Made by a program: the position numbers and the translations under genes. From assembly GCF_036014195.1 (NCBI RefSeq), contig NZ_CP107918.1, positions 5,518,001 through 5,582,000 of the forward strand: 64,000 bases of DNA, given 5' to 3'. This document shows, in pieces, positions 42,687 through 50,929 of the stretch. The stretch's first letter is position 1. Each line of letters begins with the position of its first letter. Origin of the DNA: Streptomyces sp. NBC_00442. Lineage in GTDB: Bacteria; Actinomycetota; Actinomycetes; Streptomycetales; Streptomycetaceae. The notes below the pieces were generated by a model. It made no database searches. It was given only the letters and a program-made list of their open reading frames with translations, and was not told where the DNA came from.

Positions 42687-43600
42687 CAGACGGTCTCGCT
42701 TTCGCGTGCGGTGAGGGAGAGGAAGGCGTCTTCCAGGCTGGCGGGGGCCACTTCGAGGCGGCGTACGGCGCCCATGGCGGCGAGCGCCACGACGGTGGCG
42801 TCCGAGTCGTCGGTGCGCAGCCTGGCCCGGTCGCCGTGGATCTCGACGGTGACCACGCCGGGCAGCAGCGACAGGCCGGCGCTGGAGGTGCCCGCGAGGT
42901 CGAAGGAGACCAGGCTGCCGCCGGCGGCCCGCTTGATCTGCTCGCCCGGACCGTCGGCGACGATGCGGCCCTGGTCGATGACGACGATGCGGTCCGCGTT
43001 GTCGTCGGCCTCCTCTAGGTAATGGGTGGAGAACATGACCGTGTTGCCGCGGTCGGCGTAGGTGCGCATCGACTCCCAGAACGCACGGCGCGCCTCGACG
43101 TCGAGGGCGGCCGTCGGCTCGTCGAGCAGCAGCAGCTCGGGGTTCCCGGCGAGCGCCATCGCGAACCGGACGCGCTGGGTCTGGCCGCCGGACAGCTTGT
43201 CGACGCGGCGGTCGGCGAAATCGGCGAGGCCGGCCAGCGCCAGCGCCTCGGCGACCGGCATCGGCTTCGGGTACATGCTGCCGATGAAGAACACCAGCTC
43301 CCGCACGGTGACCCGGGGGATCGGGCTGCCCTCCTGGAGCATCGCCCCGACGAGCCCGTCCCGTACCGCCCGCTCCGGGCTCCGGCCGAAGATCCGCACC
43401 TCGCCGGAGTCGGGCTCGTTCAGGCCGAGCAGGAGGCTGATGGTGGTGGACTTGCCGGCGCCGTTGCGGCCGAGCAGGGCCACGGTCTCGCCGCGCCCGA
43501 TGGACAGCTCTGCCCCGTTCACGGCCCGGACCGCCCCGTAGGACTTCACCACCCCGCTGAAGCGGACCGCGGTGGCGCTCTGTGTCGTCGTCTGCGTCAT
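42686..43600 (-). CDS. ABC transporter ATPase (DrrA-like)
   Basis: This 304-residue ATPase has Walker A LLGRNGAGKSTTI, signature KLSGGQTQRVRFAMA, Walker B LLLLDEPTAALD and H-loop VMFSTHYLEEAD. The C-terminal 80 residues are the extra domain of drug-resistance ATPases. ATG at 43600 is chosen because upstream in-frame codons cross the MaoC promoter region. It heads the exporter/two-component operon. The ALDVEARRAFW segment and gene order with a DesKR pair are typical of antibiotic-sensing exporters. Confidence 0.9.
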   Translation of the reverse strand: MTQTTTQSATAVRFSGVVKSYGAVRAVNGAELSIGRGETVALLGRNGAGKSTTISLLLGLNEPDSGEVRIFGRSPERAVRDGLVGAMLQEGSPIPRVTVRELVFFIGSMYPKPMPVAEALALAGLADFADRRVDKLSGGQTQRVRFAMALAGNPELLLLDEPTAALDVEARRAFWESMRTYADRGNTVMFSTHYLEEADDNADRIVVIDQGRIVADGPGEQIKRAAGGSLVSFDLAGTSSAGLSLLPGVVTVEIHGDRARLRTDDSDATVVALAAMGAVRRLEVAPASLEDAFLSLTARESETV

Positions 43601-43731
43601 GTCCAAGACGCTACGGAGCGGGCCCGGTCCCGCGGCAGATGCGCATGTACGGACCTGGGCAGGACAAATGTCATGGGGTACCCCCGCCGAAAGGGGCACG
43701 AGGTGGCCACGGGGCGTCCCCGCCGCGAGAA

Positions 43732-43746
43732 CTGACGTAGCGTCAG
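43732..43746. promoter_or_regulatory. CTGAC-N5-GTCAG palindrome upstream of MaoC
   Basis: CTGACGTAGCGTCAG is a six-base-arm dyad, 49 bp before the KstR box at 43796 and 204 bp before the MaoC start. It is the fourth copy of the motif. Confidence 0.6.
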
Positions 43747-43795
43747 GAGGCTTCACAACTGCCGGGGCGTGCGCTATACCTGGGGGCCATCGGCC

Positions 43796-43809
43796 TAGAA
43801 CGCGTTCTA
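43796..43809. promoter_or_regulatory. KstR-type operator (exact, perfect palindrome) before MaoC-ADH-SDR
   Basis: TAGAACGCGTTCTA is a perfect palindrome fitting TNNAACNNGTTNNA; with flanks it is CTAGAACGCGTTCTAG. A further half-site AGAACGGGT follows immediately. It lies 141 bp upstream of the MaoC start. Confidence 0.85.
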
Positions 43810-43950
43810 GAACGGGTCCGGCAGCGAGCGGATCCGGTCCGGACGGGTCCTCGGTCCGGTCCAGTACGACCTCGGTGGGGCCGACGGTGCGGACGGCCGC
43901 ACCGAGGTCTTTTCCCCGTGCCCGCACACCGCTCAAGGAGCAGCATCCAC

Positions 43951-44805
43951 ATGCCCATTGATGCCGCGAAGGCGATCGCCGCCGAGCCCCGGTCCACCAC
44001 CATCACGTGGGACCACAAGGACGTCCAGCTCTACCACCTGGGTCTGGGCGCCGGCACGCCCGCCACCGACCCCGACGAGCTGCGCTACACCCTGGAGTCC
44101 CGGCTGCACGTGCTGCCCTCCTTCGCGACCGTCGCGGGCGCCGGCATGGGCGTGGTCGGCGGCCTCTCCGCACCCGGCATCGAGGTGGACCTGGCGGCCG
44201 TGCTGCACGGCGGCCAGGCCATCACCGTGCACCGGCCGGTCCCGGTGCGCGGCCGGGCCACCTCGACCTCCCGCGTCGCCGCCGTGTACGACAAGGGCAA
44301 GGCCGCGATCCTGGTCCTGCGCACCGAGGCCGCCGACGCGGACGGCCCGCTCTGGACCAGCGACGCGCAGATCTTCGTACGCGGCGAGGGCGGCTTCGGC
44401 GGCGACCGGGGGCCCTCGGCCCGCGTCGAGCAGCCCGAACGCGACCCGGACCAGATCGTCGAGCGCCCCGTCCGCGAGGAACAGGCGCTCCTCTACCGCC
44501 TGTCGGGCGACTGGAACCCGCTGCACGCCGACCCCGACTTCGCCAAGCTGGCCGGCTTCGACCGGCCGATCCTGCACGGGCTGTGCACCTACGGGATGAC
44601 GCTGAAGGCCGTCGTGGACACGCTGCTCGACGGCGACGTGACTCGCGTCCGCTCGTACGCCACCCGCTTCACCGGGATCGTCTTCCCGGGCGAGACCCTG
44701 CGCGTCCGGATGTGGTCGGGTCCCGGCCGGATCCAGGTGTCGGTGACGGCCGTCGAGCGGGACGACGCGCCGGTCCTGTCCGACACGATCGTGGAGACCA
44801 ACTGA
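43951..44805 (+). CDS. MaoC-type 2-enoyl-CoA hydratase (Hsd4B-like)
   Basis: This 284-residue double hot-dog protein has hydratase-2 motif SGDWNPLHADPDFAKLAGF with Asp/His catalytic residues, followed by DRPILHGLCTYGM. The N-terminal hot-dog lacks that motif and is the substrate-binding half, as in eukaryote-like hydratase 2 enzymes. It would hydrate a trans-2-enoyl-CoA to the 3-hydroxyacyl-CoA, the step after the acyl-CoA dehydrogenase. Rhodococcal and mycobacterial Hsd4B proteins in sterol side-chain degradation have this fold and length. ATG 43951 follows AAGGAGCAGCATCCAC. It is the first gene of a three-gene operon under a perfect KstR palindrome. Confidence 0.87.
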   Translation: MPIDAAKAIAAEPRSTTITWDHKDVQLYHLGLGAGTPATDPDELRYTLESRLHVLPSFATVAGAGMGVVGGLSAPGIEVDLAAVLHGGQAITVHRPVPVRGRATSTSRVAAVYDKGKAAILVLRTEAADADGPLWTSDAQIFVRGEGGFGGDRGPSARVEQPERDPDQIVERPVREEQALLYRLSGDWNPLHADPDFAKLAGFDRPILHGLCTYGMTLKAVVDTLLDGDVTRVRSYATRFTGIVFPGETLRVRMWSGPGRIQVSVTAVERDDAPVLSDTIVETN

Positions 44806-44815
44806 GCTGTTCCGT

Positions 44816-44851
44816 CCGGTACTTGTTCCGGTACTTGTTCCGGTAGTTGAT
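44816..44851 (+). repeat. three 12-bp tandem units in the MaoC-ADH gap
   Basis: CCGGTACTTGTT, CCGGTACTTGTT and CCGGTAGTTGAT follow each other directly in the 68-bp gap. The ADH ribosome site GAGGGGAG comes after. Confidence 0.7.
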
Positions 44852-44873
44852 GGGGATCGAGGGGAGCCGCACC

Positions 44874-45950
44874 ATGCGCGCAGCCGTACTGCACGAGATA
44901 GGCCAGGACAAGCTCGACGTGGTCGACGACATGGAGGCGACCGGCTTCGGCCCGGGGAAGGTCAAGCTCCGCGTCCGCGCCACCGGCCTGTGCCACTCCG
45001 ACCTCTCGGCGATGAGCGGGGTGCTGCCGCAGCCCGCGCCGTTCGTGCCCGGCCACGAGGGAGCGGGCGAGGTCATCGACGTCGGCGACGGGGTGACGAG
45101 CCTGAAGCAGGGCGACCGGGTCCTGATGTGCTGGCTTCCGGCCTGCGGGGCGTGTCCGTCCTGCAAGCGCGGCCAGACCCAGCTCTGCCTGGCCGGGTTC
45201 ATGAACGCCGGCACCCCCAACTTCCGCCGCTCCGGCGGCGACGTGTTCGGCTTCGCCGGCACCGGCACCTTCGCCGAGGAGGTCGTCGTCGCGGCCGGCT
45301 GCGCGGTCCCGATCCCCGACGACGTTCCGTACGAGATCGCCGCGCTCATCGGCTGCGGGGTGACCACGGGCCTGGGAGCCGCCATCAACACCGCGAAGGT
45401 GGAGGCGGGTTCGTCGGTCGCCGTGATCGGGTGCGGCGGCGTCGGCATCTCCACCATCCAGGGTGCCCGGGTGCAGGGTGCCGCCCAGATCGTCGCCGTC
45501 GACCCGGTGGCGTCGCGGCGCGAGGCGGCGCTCAGGTTCGGTGCCACGGAGGCGGTCTCGCCCGAGGAGTTCGCCGACGCCAAGCAGCGGATCACCGCGG
45601 GCGAGGGCTTCGACTACGTCTTCGAGGTGGTCGGCCGCTCCGCGACCGCCCGCACCGCCTACGAGAACACCCGGCGCGGCGGCACGCTGTGCGTGGTCGG
45701 GGCGGGCGCCATGGACGACTTCTTCCAGGTCAACATGTTCGAGCTGTTCTTCGACGAGAAGCGCATCCTGCCGTCCATGTACGGCGGGGGCGACGTGCTG
45801 CGCTCCTACGAGCGTGCCATCGCGCTGTGGCGGGCGGGCCGCATCGACCTGGAGAGCCTGATCACCCACCGGGTGCAGCTCGCCGGGATCAACGACGCGC
45901 TCGACCAGATGCGCAGCGGCGAGGCCCTGCGCACCTGCATCGCGATCTGA
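44874..45950 (+). CDS. Zn-dependent alcohol dehydrogenase (MDR family)
   Basis: This 358-residue zinc MDR enzyme has catalytic-zinc residues in TGLCHSDLS and GHEGAGEVIDVG, a structural-zinc lobe CGACPSCKRGQTQLC with four Cys, and an NAD-binding fold VAVIGCGGVGIS. It is of the class III/AdhD type rather than the short quinone-reductase type. It oxidises an alcohol to an aldehyde with NAD+; in this regulon it could act on a side-chain 26-alcohol before the ALDH at 14896. ATG at 44874 (MRAAVLHE) is chosen because the preceding in-frame ATGs lie upstream of the GAGGGGAG site. Confidence 0.9.
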   Translation: MRAAVLHEIGQDKLDVVDDMEATGFGPGKVKLRVRATGLCHSDLSAMSGVLPQPAPFVPGHEGAGEVIDVGDGVTSLKQGDRVLMCWLPACGACPSCKRGQTQLCLAGFMNAGTPNFRRSGGDVFGFAGTGTFAEEVVVAAGCAVPIPDDVPYEIAALIGCGVTTGLGAAINTAKVEAGSSVAVIGCGGVGISTIQGARVQGAAQIVAVDPVASRREAALRFGATEAVSPEEFADAKQRITAGEGFDYVFEVVGRSATARTAYENTRRGGTLCVVGAGAMDDFFQVNMFELFFDEKRILPSMYGGGDVLRSYERAIALWRAGRIDLESLITHRVQLAGINDALDQMRSGEALRTCIAI

Positions 45951-45972
45951 CCCGATCCGGCATCGGCCCGTC

Positions 45973-46028
45973 CCTTGTCCACCCCCTTGTCCATCCCTCC
46001 TGTCCGTCCCTCCTGTCCATCCCCCTTG
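45973..46028 (+). repeat. TCC-rich tandem units in the ADH-SDR gap
   Basis: The 96-bp spacer contains repeated CTTGTCCAYCCC and CCTCCTGTCCRTC units (about 13 bp), making a pyrimidine-only stretch before the ribosome site GCGAGAGGACC of the SDR gene. Confidence 0.6.
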
Positions 46029-46046
46029 CGAGAGGACCCAACCGGC

Positions 46047-46991
46047 ATGGCAGCACTGCCACTTGAAGGCCTGTCCGCGATCGTGACCGGCGCCGGGCGC
46101 GGGCTCGGCAGGGCCGAGGCGCTCGAACTGGCCCGGCTCGGCGCGGCCGTCGTCGTCAACGACTTCGGGCAGCCGGGCCGCGACGGCTCCGGCCAGGCGT
46201 CGAAGGGGCCCGCCGAGGAGGTCGCCGCCGAGATCCGCGCGGCGGGCGGCCGGGCCACCGCCCACACCGGCGACGTGGCCGACCACCAACAGGCCGGCGA
46301 ACTCGTCCAGTTGGCGATCGACACGTACGGCAAGCTCGACATCCTGGTCAACAACGCGGGCATCCTGCGGGACCGGATGATCTTCTCGATGAGCGAGGCC
46401 GAGTGGGACTCGGTGATCCATGTGCACCTCAAGGGGCACTTCAACACCACCCACTTCGCCGCGGCGCACTGGCGCGAACGCTCCAAGGCGGCGGGCGGCC
46501 CGGTCTACGGCCGCATCGTCAACACGTCCTCCGAGGCCTTCCTCGCCGGGTCGGCGGGCCAGCCCAACTATGCGGCGGCCAAGGGCGGCATCGTCGGCCT
46601 CACCACCTCGACGGCGCTCGCGCTCGGCAAGTACGGGGTCACGGCCAACGCGATCTGCCCGCGTGCGCGTACGCGGATGACGGAGGACGTGTTCGCGGGC
46701 TTCGCGGAGCCGGGGGAGGGGCAGCTCGACCCGCTGGCACCCGAGCACGTCTCGCCCCTGGTGGGCTATCTGGCGTCGCCCGCGGCGGCCCAGGTCAACG
46801 GGCAGCTCCTGGTGGTGCACGGGGGGATGGTCGCGATCGTCGAACGGCCGCGGGTGGCGGCGAAGTTCGACACGTCGAAGGAGGTCTTCTCTTACGAGGA
46901 GCTGGACGAGCTGATCTCTCCGTACTACGCGGGCCGGCCTGCGGGGGAGACGTTCGCGGCGGCGGAGGTGCTGGGGCTGCGTCGCGGTTGA
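46047..46991 (+). CDS. SDR 3-hydroxyacyl-CoA dehydrogenase (Hsd4A/MFE-2 type)
   Basis: This 314-residue classical SDR has cofactor motif IVTGAGRGLGRAEALEL, then VVVNDFGQPG (the NDxG of MFE-2 type dehydrogenases), NNAGILRDR, NTSSEAFLAG (Ser) and PNYAAAKGGI (Tyr/Lys). The length beyond 250 residues and the C-terminal extension (KEVFSYEELDELISPY) match peroxisomal MFE-2-like and Hsd4A enzymes that oxidise 3-hydroxyacyl-CoA to 3-ketoacyl-CoA. It follows the MaoC hydratase and ADH in one operon, supplying the step before the FadA5-like thiolase. ATG 46047 is chosen as the start of the Rossmann head. Confidence 0.88.
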   Translation: MAALPLEGLSAIVTGAGRGLGRAEALELARLGAAVVVNDFGQPGRDGSGQASKGPAEEVAAEIRAAGGRATAHTGDVADHQQAGELVQLAIDTYGKLDILVNNAGILRDRMIFSMSEAEWDSVIHVHLKGHFNTTHFAAAHWRERSKAAGGPVYGRIVNTSSEAFLAGSAGQPNYAAAKGGIVGLTTSTALALGKYGVTANAICPRARTRMTEDVFAGFAEPGEGQLDPLAPEHVSPLVGYLASPAAAQVNGQLLVVHGGMVAIVERPRVAAKFDTSKEVFSYEELDELISPYYAGRPAGETFAAAEVLGLRRG

Positions 46992-47240
46992 ACCCTGGCT
47001 TCCCGGCTGCCTCCCGGGTCTCCGCCCCGGACCCCGATCCGGCCCGCGCCCCTTGCCTGCTGGGTGCCGGGCGGCATACCCAGCCCGTCCGGCGTTTGAG
47101 GACGAGTGCCCTTAAGGCGCGAACGGGGTCTGGGGCGGAGCCTCAGAGGCTCGAACCTCGGACCCTTTCCACCCCCGGAGGTTTTCGGGAGGGGGCGGGG
47201 TGGGGCGAGTCCCGGGGTCCGGGGCGGAGCCCCAGGGCCC
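46992..47240. repeat. composite intergenic repeat module (copy 2)
   Basis: This stretch repeats the layout at 4989-5110: CTCCGCCCCGGACCCCG, GCGCCCCTTG, CCGTCCGGCGTTTGAGGACG and GCGAACGGGG, followed by two GGGGCGGAGCC hairpin arms (47131 and 47220). No gene is supported; it ends where the 72-bp tandem array begins. Confidence 0.65.
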
Positions 47241-47275
47241 TCGGCTTCCGGTTGCGGACCGTGCGTGGCTGGTCG

Positions 47276-47600
47276 CGCAGTTCCCCGCGCCCCTGTGGGG
47301 CCCCCGGAGTCGGCCGGTCGCGCTCCCCGTGGCGGGGCCGCGCAAGTGTCACAGTCCCGCGCCCCTGTGGGGCACTCGGGGTCGGCCGGTCGCGCTTACC
47401 GGGGCGGGGCCGCGCAAGTGTCACAGTCCCGCGCCCCTGTGGGGCACTCGGGGTCGGCCGGTCGCGCTTACCGGGGCGGGGCCGCGCAAGTGTCACAGTC
47501 CCGCGCCCCTGTGGGGCACTCGGGGTCGGCCGGTCGCGCTTACCGCGGCGGGGCCGCGCAAGTGTCACAGTCCCGCGCCCCTTGTAGGGCACCCGGAGTC
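47276..47600. repeat. 72-bp tandem array (about 4.3 units)
   Basis: Starting from a CGCAGTTCCCCGCGCCCCTG core at 47276, units of exactly 72 bp repeat, with GCCCCT at 47289, 47361, 47433, 47505 and 47577. Each holds GTGGGGCACTCGGGGTCGG, CCGGTCGCGCTTACC and CGCGCAAGTGTCACAGTCCC. The middle units are nearly identical; the first and last diverge. Because 72 is divisible by three, long open frames appear on both strands, but none has a start, ribosome site or protein character. Confidence 0.88.
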
Positions 47601-47617
47601 GCAGGTGGTCGTGCCGG

Positions 47618-47758
47618 TTAGGTGTCCGGGTTTTCGTCGCGTCGGTGGCGTCCGTGGGGCGGGGTCACGGAATCCTCCGTAGACGCCGCACCGCCCCGGT
47701 GCCGCCCCGCGCTGTCGTTGCCCGTCTCCTGCGGACGGGTGTCGGTCTGGTTGGACAT
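47618..47758 (-). CDS. small hydrophilic protein, 46 residues
   Basis: A short ORF encodes MSNQTDTRPQETGNDSAGRH followed by RGGAASTEDSVTPPHGRHRR and DENPDT, then TAA. It is charged, lacks Cys and hydrophobic segments, and is probably unstructured. A start-proximal AGCTC gives no clear ribosome site, but composition and codon phase look coding, and it lies 48 bp after the stop of the gene upstream on the same strand. I recall small proteins of this kind in Streptomyces without known function. Confidence 0.5.
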   Translation of the reverse strand: MSNQTDTRPQETGNDSAGRHRGGAASTEDSVTPPHGRHRRDENPDT

Positions 47759-47806
47759 GAGCTGTGGTCACCCCGTAGTCGTCTTCACACGTGCAGGCCG
47801 CCGATT

Positions 47807-48943
47807 CTAACGATCTTCCGATGCGGGCCGACGGCCGGTCAGGGGCGCCTGCCCCAGAGGCACCGGCTTGGCCGCCGCGGGCTTGGCGGGAGCCGGCGGC
47901 GGCGCGGGCGCCGGGTCGGCCGGGGCGGGTACGTCCCGCACCGCGCACGGGCTCGCCTCCGTGACGTACGGAAGCCTCAGCACCCCCTGAGGCGTCCACA
48001 GGCCGGTGCCCGCCAACCACCCCTCGGGCGCGGCCAGTTGGTGCAGGTGGCGGCCGGCCGGGCGCCAGATGCCGACCCAGGTGCCGGCCGCCGCGTCGAT
48101 GCGCAGGGCCACCGCACAGGACTCCGGCATCAGAACCTGTCCCGGCTGTACGGCGAACGGCGTGATCGCCGCGTCGGCCAGGCGCAGGCACTCCGGGAAG
48201 CGCACCGGGAGCGCGGAGCCGAGCACCCCCCAGCCGAGCCGGTCGTGGCCCGGGGCGTCCGAGCGGATCAGGAGCAGCCCGCTGTCGGCGTCGGCGAGCA
48301 GCAGCCGGTCGTCGCTGTCCTCGGTGATCTGGAGCAGCTCGCTGACCTCGCCGCCGCGTTCCAGGTCGACGGCGACCGCCTTGGTGCGGCCCTCCAGCTC
48401 CCGGTCGAGGGCGAGCATCCGGCCGGTGCGGTCGAGCCAGGCCCCGCCCGAGCAGCGCCCCTTGACCCGCGCGACCAGCTCGGGGCCGAACGCGCCGCCC
48501 GCCACCAGCCACAGCGCCGTGGAGTCGGTGCCCACGGCGAGTGCGTACGCGCAGCTGCCGTCCGGGGACGGCGGGAGCAGGGTGAGCTCGTCGGCGTCGG
48601 CGTCGACCGCGCCCAGGGGCAGTTCGCCGGTGGCCGGCCCGCTGGGGTAGAGCAGGGCGAAGGAGTGCCGGTCGGCGATCCTGCGCTGGATGAGCACCCT
48701 GCCGTCCGCCATGGGCAGCACCCCGGTGCCGGGCTCCTCCGGCTGGTTGCCGGGGAGCGGCACCGCGTACGGCTCGGGGCCGTCGAGCGTCCAGCGCTCG
48801 GGGAACCAGGCCGCGCCGCCGCCCTCGTCGCGCACCAGCCTCGCGGCGTACGAACCGTTCGCCGTGATGGCGAATCCCGTACTCCTGACCGCGCCGCCCT
48901 CGGCAGCGGTCTCGATGGCCAAAGCCGTCATCAGATGGGTCAC
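47807..48943 (-). CDS. hypothetical protein, beta-propeller-like
   Basis: The protein is 378 residues with no signal or membrane helix. It has alternating short beta-like blocks with regularly spaced Trp/Gly (AWFPERWTLDGPEPYAVPL, VLPMADGRVLIQRRI, LTLLPPSPDGSCAYALAVG, WLVAGGAFGPELVARVKG, LLLADADSGLLLIRSDAPG). This suggests a six- or seven-bladed propeller. The C-terminus is a Pro/Ala/Lys tail (PAPPPAPAKPAAAKPVP). I do not recognise a named family or catalytic residues. The alternative in-frame start is MTALAIETA four codons in. It is followed closely by the small gene at 47618. Confidence 0.7.
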   Translation of the reverse strand: MTHLMTALAIETAAEGGAVRSTGFAITANGSYAARLVRDEGGGAAWFPERWTLDGPEPYAVPLPGNQPEEPGTGVLPMADGRVLIQRRIADRHSFALLYPSGPATGELPLGAVDADADELTLLPPSPDGSCAYALAVGTDSTALWLVAGGAFGPELVARVKGRCSGGAWLDRTGRMLALDRELEGRTKAVAVDLERGGEVSELLQITEDSDDRLLLADADSGLLLIRSDAPGHDRLGWGVLGSALPVRFPECLRLADAAITPFAVQPGQVLMPESCAVALRIDAAAGTWVGIWRPAGRHLHQLAAPEGWLAGTGLWTPQGVLRLPYVTEASPCAVRDVPAPADPAPAPPPAPAKPAAAKPVPLGQAPLTGRRPASEDR

Positions 48944-49340
48944 CTCCGGCCACCGAAGCTAGTTTTCGCCGCTCGCGCCGGACAACACGAGACCACGCGC
49001 TTCACACCAATGGGTGGCGGTCCCGCGATTCGCCGGTGGTGTGTGGGACGGATGTGCAGGAACGATTTGTATAAGGTCAGGCGTGCCCAAGGAGCACCGG
49101 CCGGATGTGTTCGAGGCCGGACCCGAGACCATCGACCGGGCCGACGTCGAACAACCTGAAGGCCGGCAAGGCCGGACAGGCCGGCAAGGCCGGACGGGCC
49201 GAGGACGTCAAGGACCGGACGGGGCACCTCGTGCTCGGCGCCGCCGCCGACTCCGTCCTCGACGACCTGCACGGCTCCCGGCGAAGAAGTAGCCACCGGC
49301 GGCCGACCGGCGGGGCGCGGAGCGCAGGTAACCTGTCTGC
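48944..49340 (+). other. gap before the Nif3 gene with GGCCGGCAAGGCC repeats
   Basis: There is no confident gene in these 397 bp. A short coding-like frame (CGC... reading GHLVLGAAADSVLDDLHG near 49225-49280) has no plausible start and ends before 49341. A repeated AGGCCGGCAAGGCCGGAC unit occurs at about 49161-49200. The region probably holds the promoter of the Nif3 operon. Confidence 0.4.
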
Positions 49341-50189
49341 GTGCCCCGTCTGTCTGAAGTCATCGCCGCGCTCGACGCCCTCTGGCCGCCCGAGCGGGCC
49401 GAGGGGTGGGACGCCGTCGGCACCGTCTGCGGCGACCCCGATGCCGAGGTGCGCCGGGTCCTGTTCGCCGTCGACCCCGTCCAGGACATCGTGGACGAGG
49501 CCGTCACGCTCGGCGCCGACCTGGTCGTCACCCACCACCCGCTCTATCTGCGCGGCACGACCACGGTCGCCGCCGGCCACTTCAAGGGCCGCGTGGTGCA
49601 CACCCTGATCAAGCACGACATCGCCCTGCACGTCGCGCACACCAACGCCGACACCGCCGACCCGGGCGTGAGCGACGCCCTGGCCGGTGCCCTCGACGTA
49701 CGTGTCCTGCGGCCCCTCGTGCCCGATTCCTCCGACCCGGCGGGCCGCCGCGGCCTCGGCCGCGTCTGCGAGGTGGAGCCCCCGATGACGCTCGGCGCGT
49801 TCGCCGCCCGCGCCGCGGCCCGGCTCCCCGCCACCTCGCAGGGCATCCGCGTCGCCGGCGACCCCGACGCGCTCGTGAAGACCGTCGCGGTCAGCGGCGG
49901 CTCCGGCGACAGCCTCTTCGACGCCGTACGCGCCTCGGGAGCCGACGCCTTCCTCACCGCGGACCTCCGCCACCACCCGGTCTCCGAAGCCACCCAGCGC
50001 TCCGCGCTCGGCCTGGTCGACGCCGCGCACTGGGCCACCGAGTGGCCCTGGTGCGAGCAGGCCGCGGCCCAGCTCGACGAGATCTCCGACCGTCACGGCT
50101 GGGACCTCAGGGTCCACGTCTCGAAGACGGTCACCGACCCCTGGTCGGCCCACCACACCTCCCCTTCTATTGATGGAGCCCCCAACTGA
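49341..50189 (+). CDS. Nif3-like dinuclear metal centre protein
   Basis: This 282-residue member of the NIF3/YbgI (DUF34) family has metal ligands visible as VTHHPLYLRG, HTNADTADPG and, near the end, DAAHWATEWP (His/Glu). DLRHHPVSEA supplies the additional His pair. The protein forms a toroidal hexamer and is proposed to be a metal-dependent hydrolase or metal-handling protein. GTG 49341 is the start. Its stop codon overlaps the CTG start of the zinc-ribbon gene, and the RNase H/phosphatase gene follows directly; this order is conserved in actinobacteria. Confidence 0.9.
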   Translation: MPRLSEVIAALDALWPPERAEGWDAVGTVCGDPDAEVRRVLFAVDPVQDIVDEAVTLGADLVVTHHPLYLRGTTTVAAGHFKGRVVHTLIKHDIALHVAHTNADTADPGVSDALAGALDVRVLRPLVPDSSDPAGRRGLGRVCEVEPPMTLGAFAARAAARLPATSQGIRVAGDPDALVKTVAVSGGSGDSLFDAVRASGADAFLTADLRHHPVSEATQRSALGLVDAAHWATEWPWCEQAAAQLDEISDRHGWDLRVHVSKTVTDPWSAHHTSPSIDGAPN

Positions 50190-50929
50190 ACGCCGCGCCC
50201 GCCGACCAGATCCGCCTCCTCGACGTACAGGCGCTGGATGTCCGCCTGTCGCAGCTCGCGCACAAGCGCACCTCGCTGCCCGAGCACGCCGAGATCGACT
50301 CGCTCACCAAGGACCTCACCCAGCTGCGCGACCTCCTGGTCGCCTCGCAGACCGAGGAGAGCGACACCGCCCGCGAGCAGACCAAGGCCGAGCAGGACGT
50401 GGACCAAGTGCGCCAGCGCGCCGTCCGTGACCAGCAGCGCCTCGACTCGGGCGCGGTCTCCTCGTCGAAGGACCTGGAGAGCCTCCAGCGTGAGATCGTC
50501 TCGCTCGCCAAGCGCCAGGGCGACCTCGAAGACGTGGTCCTCGAAGTCATGGAGCGCCGCGAGGCCGCCCAGGAGCGGGCCGCCGAGCTGACCGAGCGCG
50601 TCTCCTCCGTGCAGGCCAAGACCGACGACGCCACCACGCGCCGCGACACCGCGCTCGCCGGGCTCGACGCCGAGATCGCCTCGGTGACCAAGGAGCGCGA
50701 GGTCGTCGCCGGGTCCGTGCCGGCCGACCTCCTCAAGCTCTACGACAAGCTGCGCGCCCAGCAGGGCGGCGTCGGCGCGGCCCGCCTCTACCAGCGCCGT
50801 TGCGAGGGATGCCGCCTGGAGCTCAACATCACCGAGGTCAACGAGGTCAAGGCCGCGGCCCCGGACGCGGTCCTGCGCTGCGAGAACTGCCGCCGCATCC
50901 TGGTGCGCACCTCGGAATCGGGTCTGTAA
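50186..50929 (+). CDS. coiled-coil zinc-ribbon protein with a CTG start
   Basis: This 247-residue protein has a long alpha-helical hairpin (residues about 10-190, heptad-rich: DLTQLRDLLVASQTEE, RQGDLEDVVLEVMERREAA) and a C-terminal zinc ribbon, CEGCRLEL and CENCRRIL. This is the pattern of the C4-type zinc ribbon (CT398/Rv2229c-like) family. The only usable start is CTG at 50186, because an in-frame stop lies at 50171-50173 and the next ATG is deep in the coiled coil. GGAG at 50174-50177 gives ideal spacing, and the CTG shares CTGA with the Nif3 stop. Function is unknown; it is probably a nucleic-acid or complex-assembly factor. Confidence 0.87.
   Translation: MNAAPADQIRLLDVQALDVRLSQLAHKRTSLPEHAEIDSLTKDLTQLRDLLVASQTEESDTAREQTKAEQDVDQVRQRAVRDQQRLDSGAVSSSKDLESLQREIVSLAKRQGDLEDVVLEVMERREAAQERAAELTERVSSVQAKTDDATTRRDTALAGLDAEIASVTKEREVVAGSVPADLLKLYDKLRAQQGGVGAARLYQRRCEGCRLELNITEVNEVKAAAPDAVLRCENCRRILVRTSESGL

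Noticed and set aside
43811..43820. An additional KstR box immediately after 43809
   Set aside because: AGAACGGGTCC has only one half-site; it may add affinity but does not fit the dyad consensus.
47143..47682. Repeat proteins on both strands in the 72-bp array
   Set aside because: The frames stay open only because 72 is a multiple of three; codon composition and lack of ribosome sites argue against genes.
49014..49292. A 92-codon basic ORF before Nif3
   Set aside because: It is an Arg-rich low-complexity product of GGCCGGCAAGGCC repeats; no start site or conserved segment.
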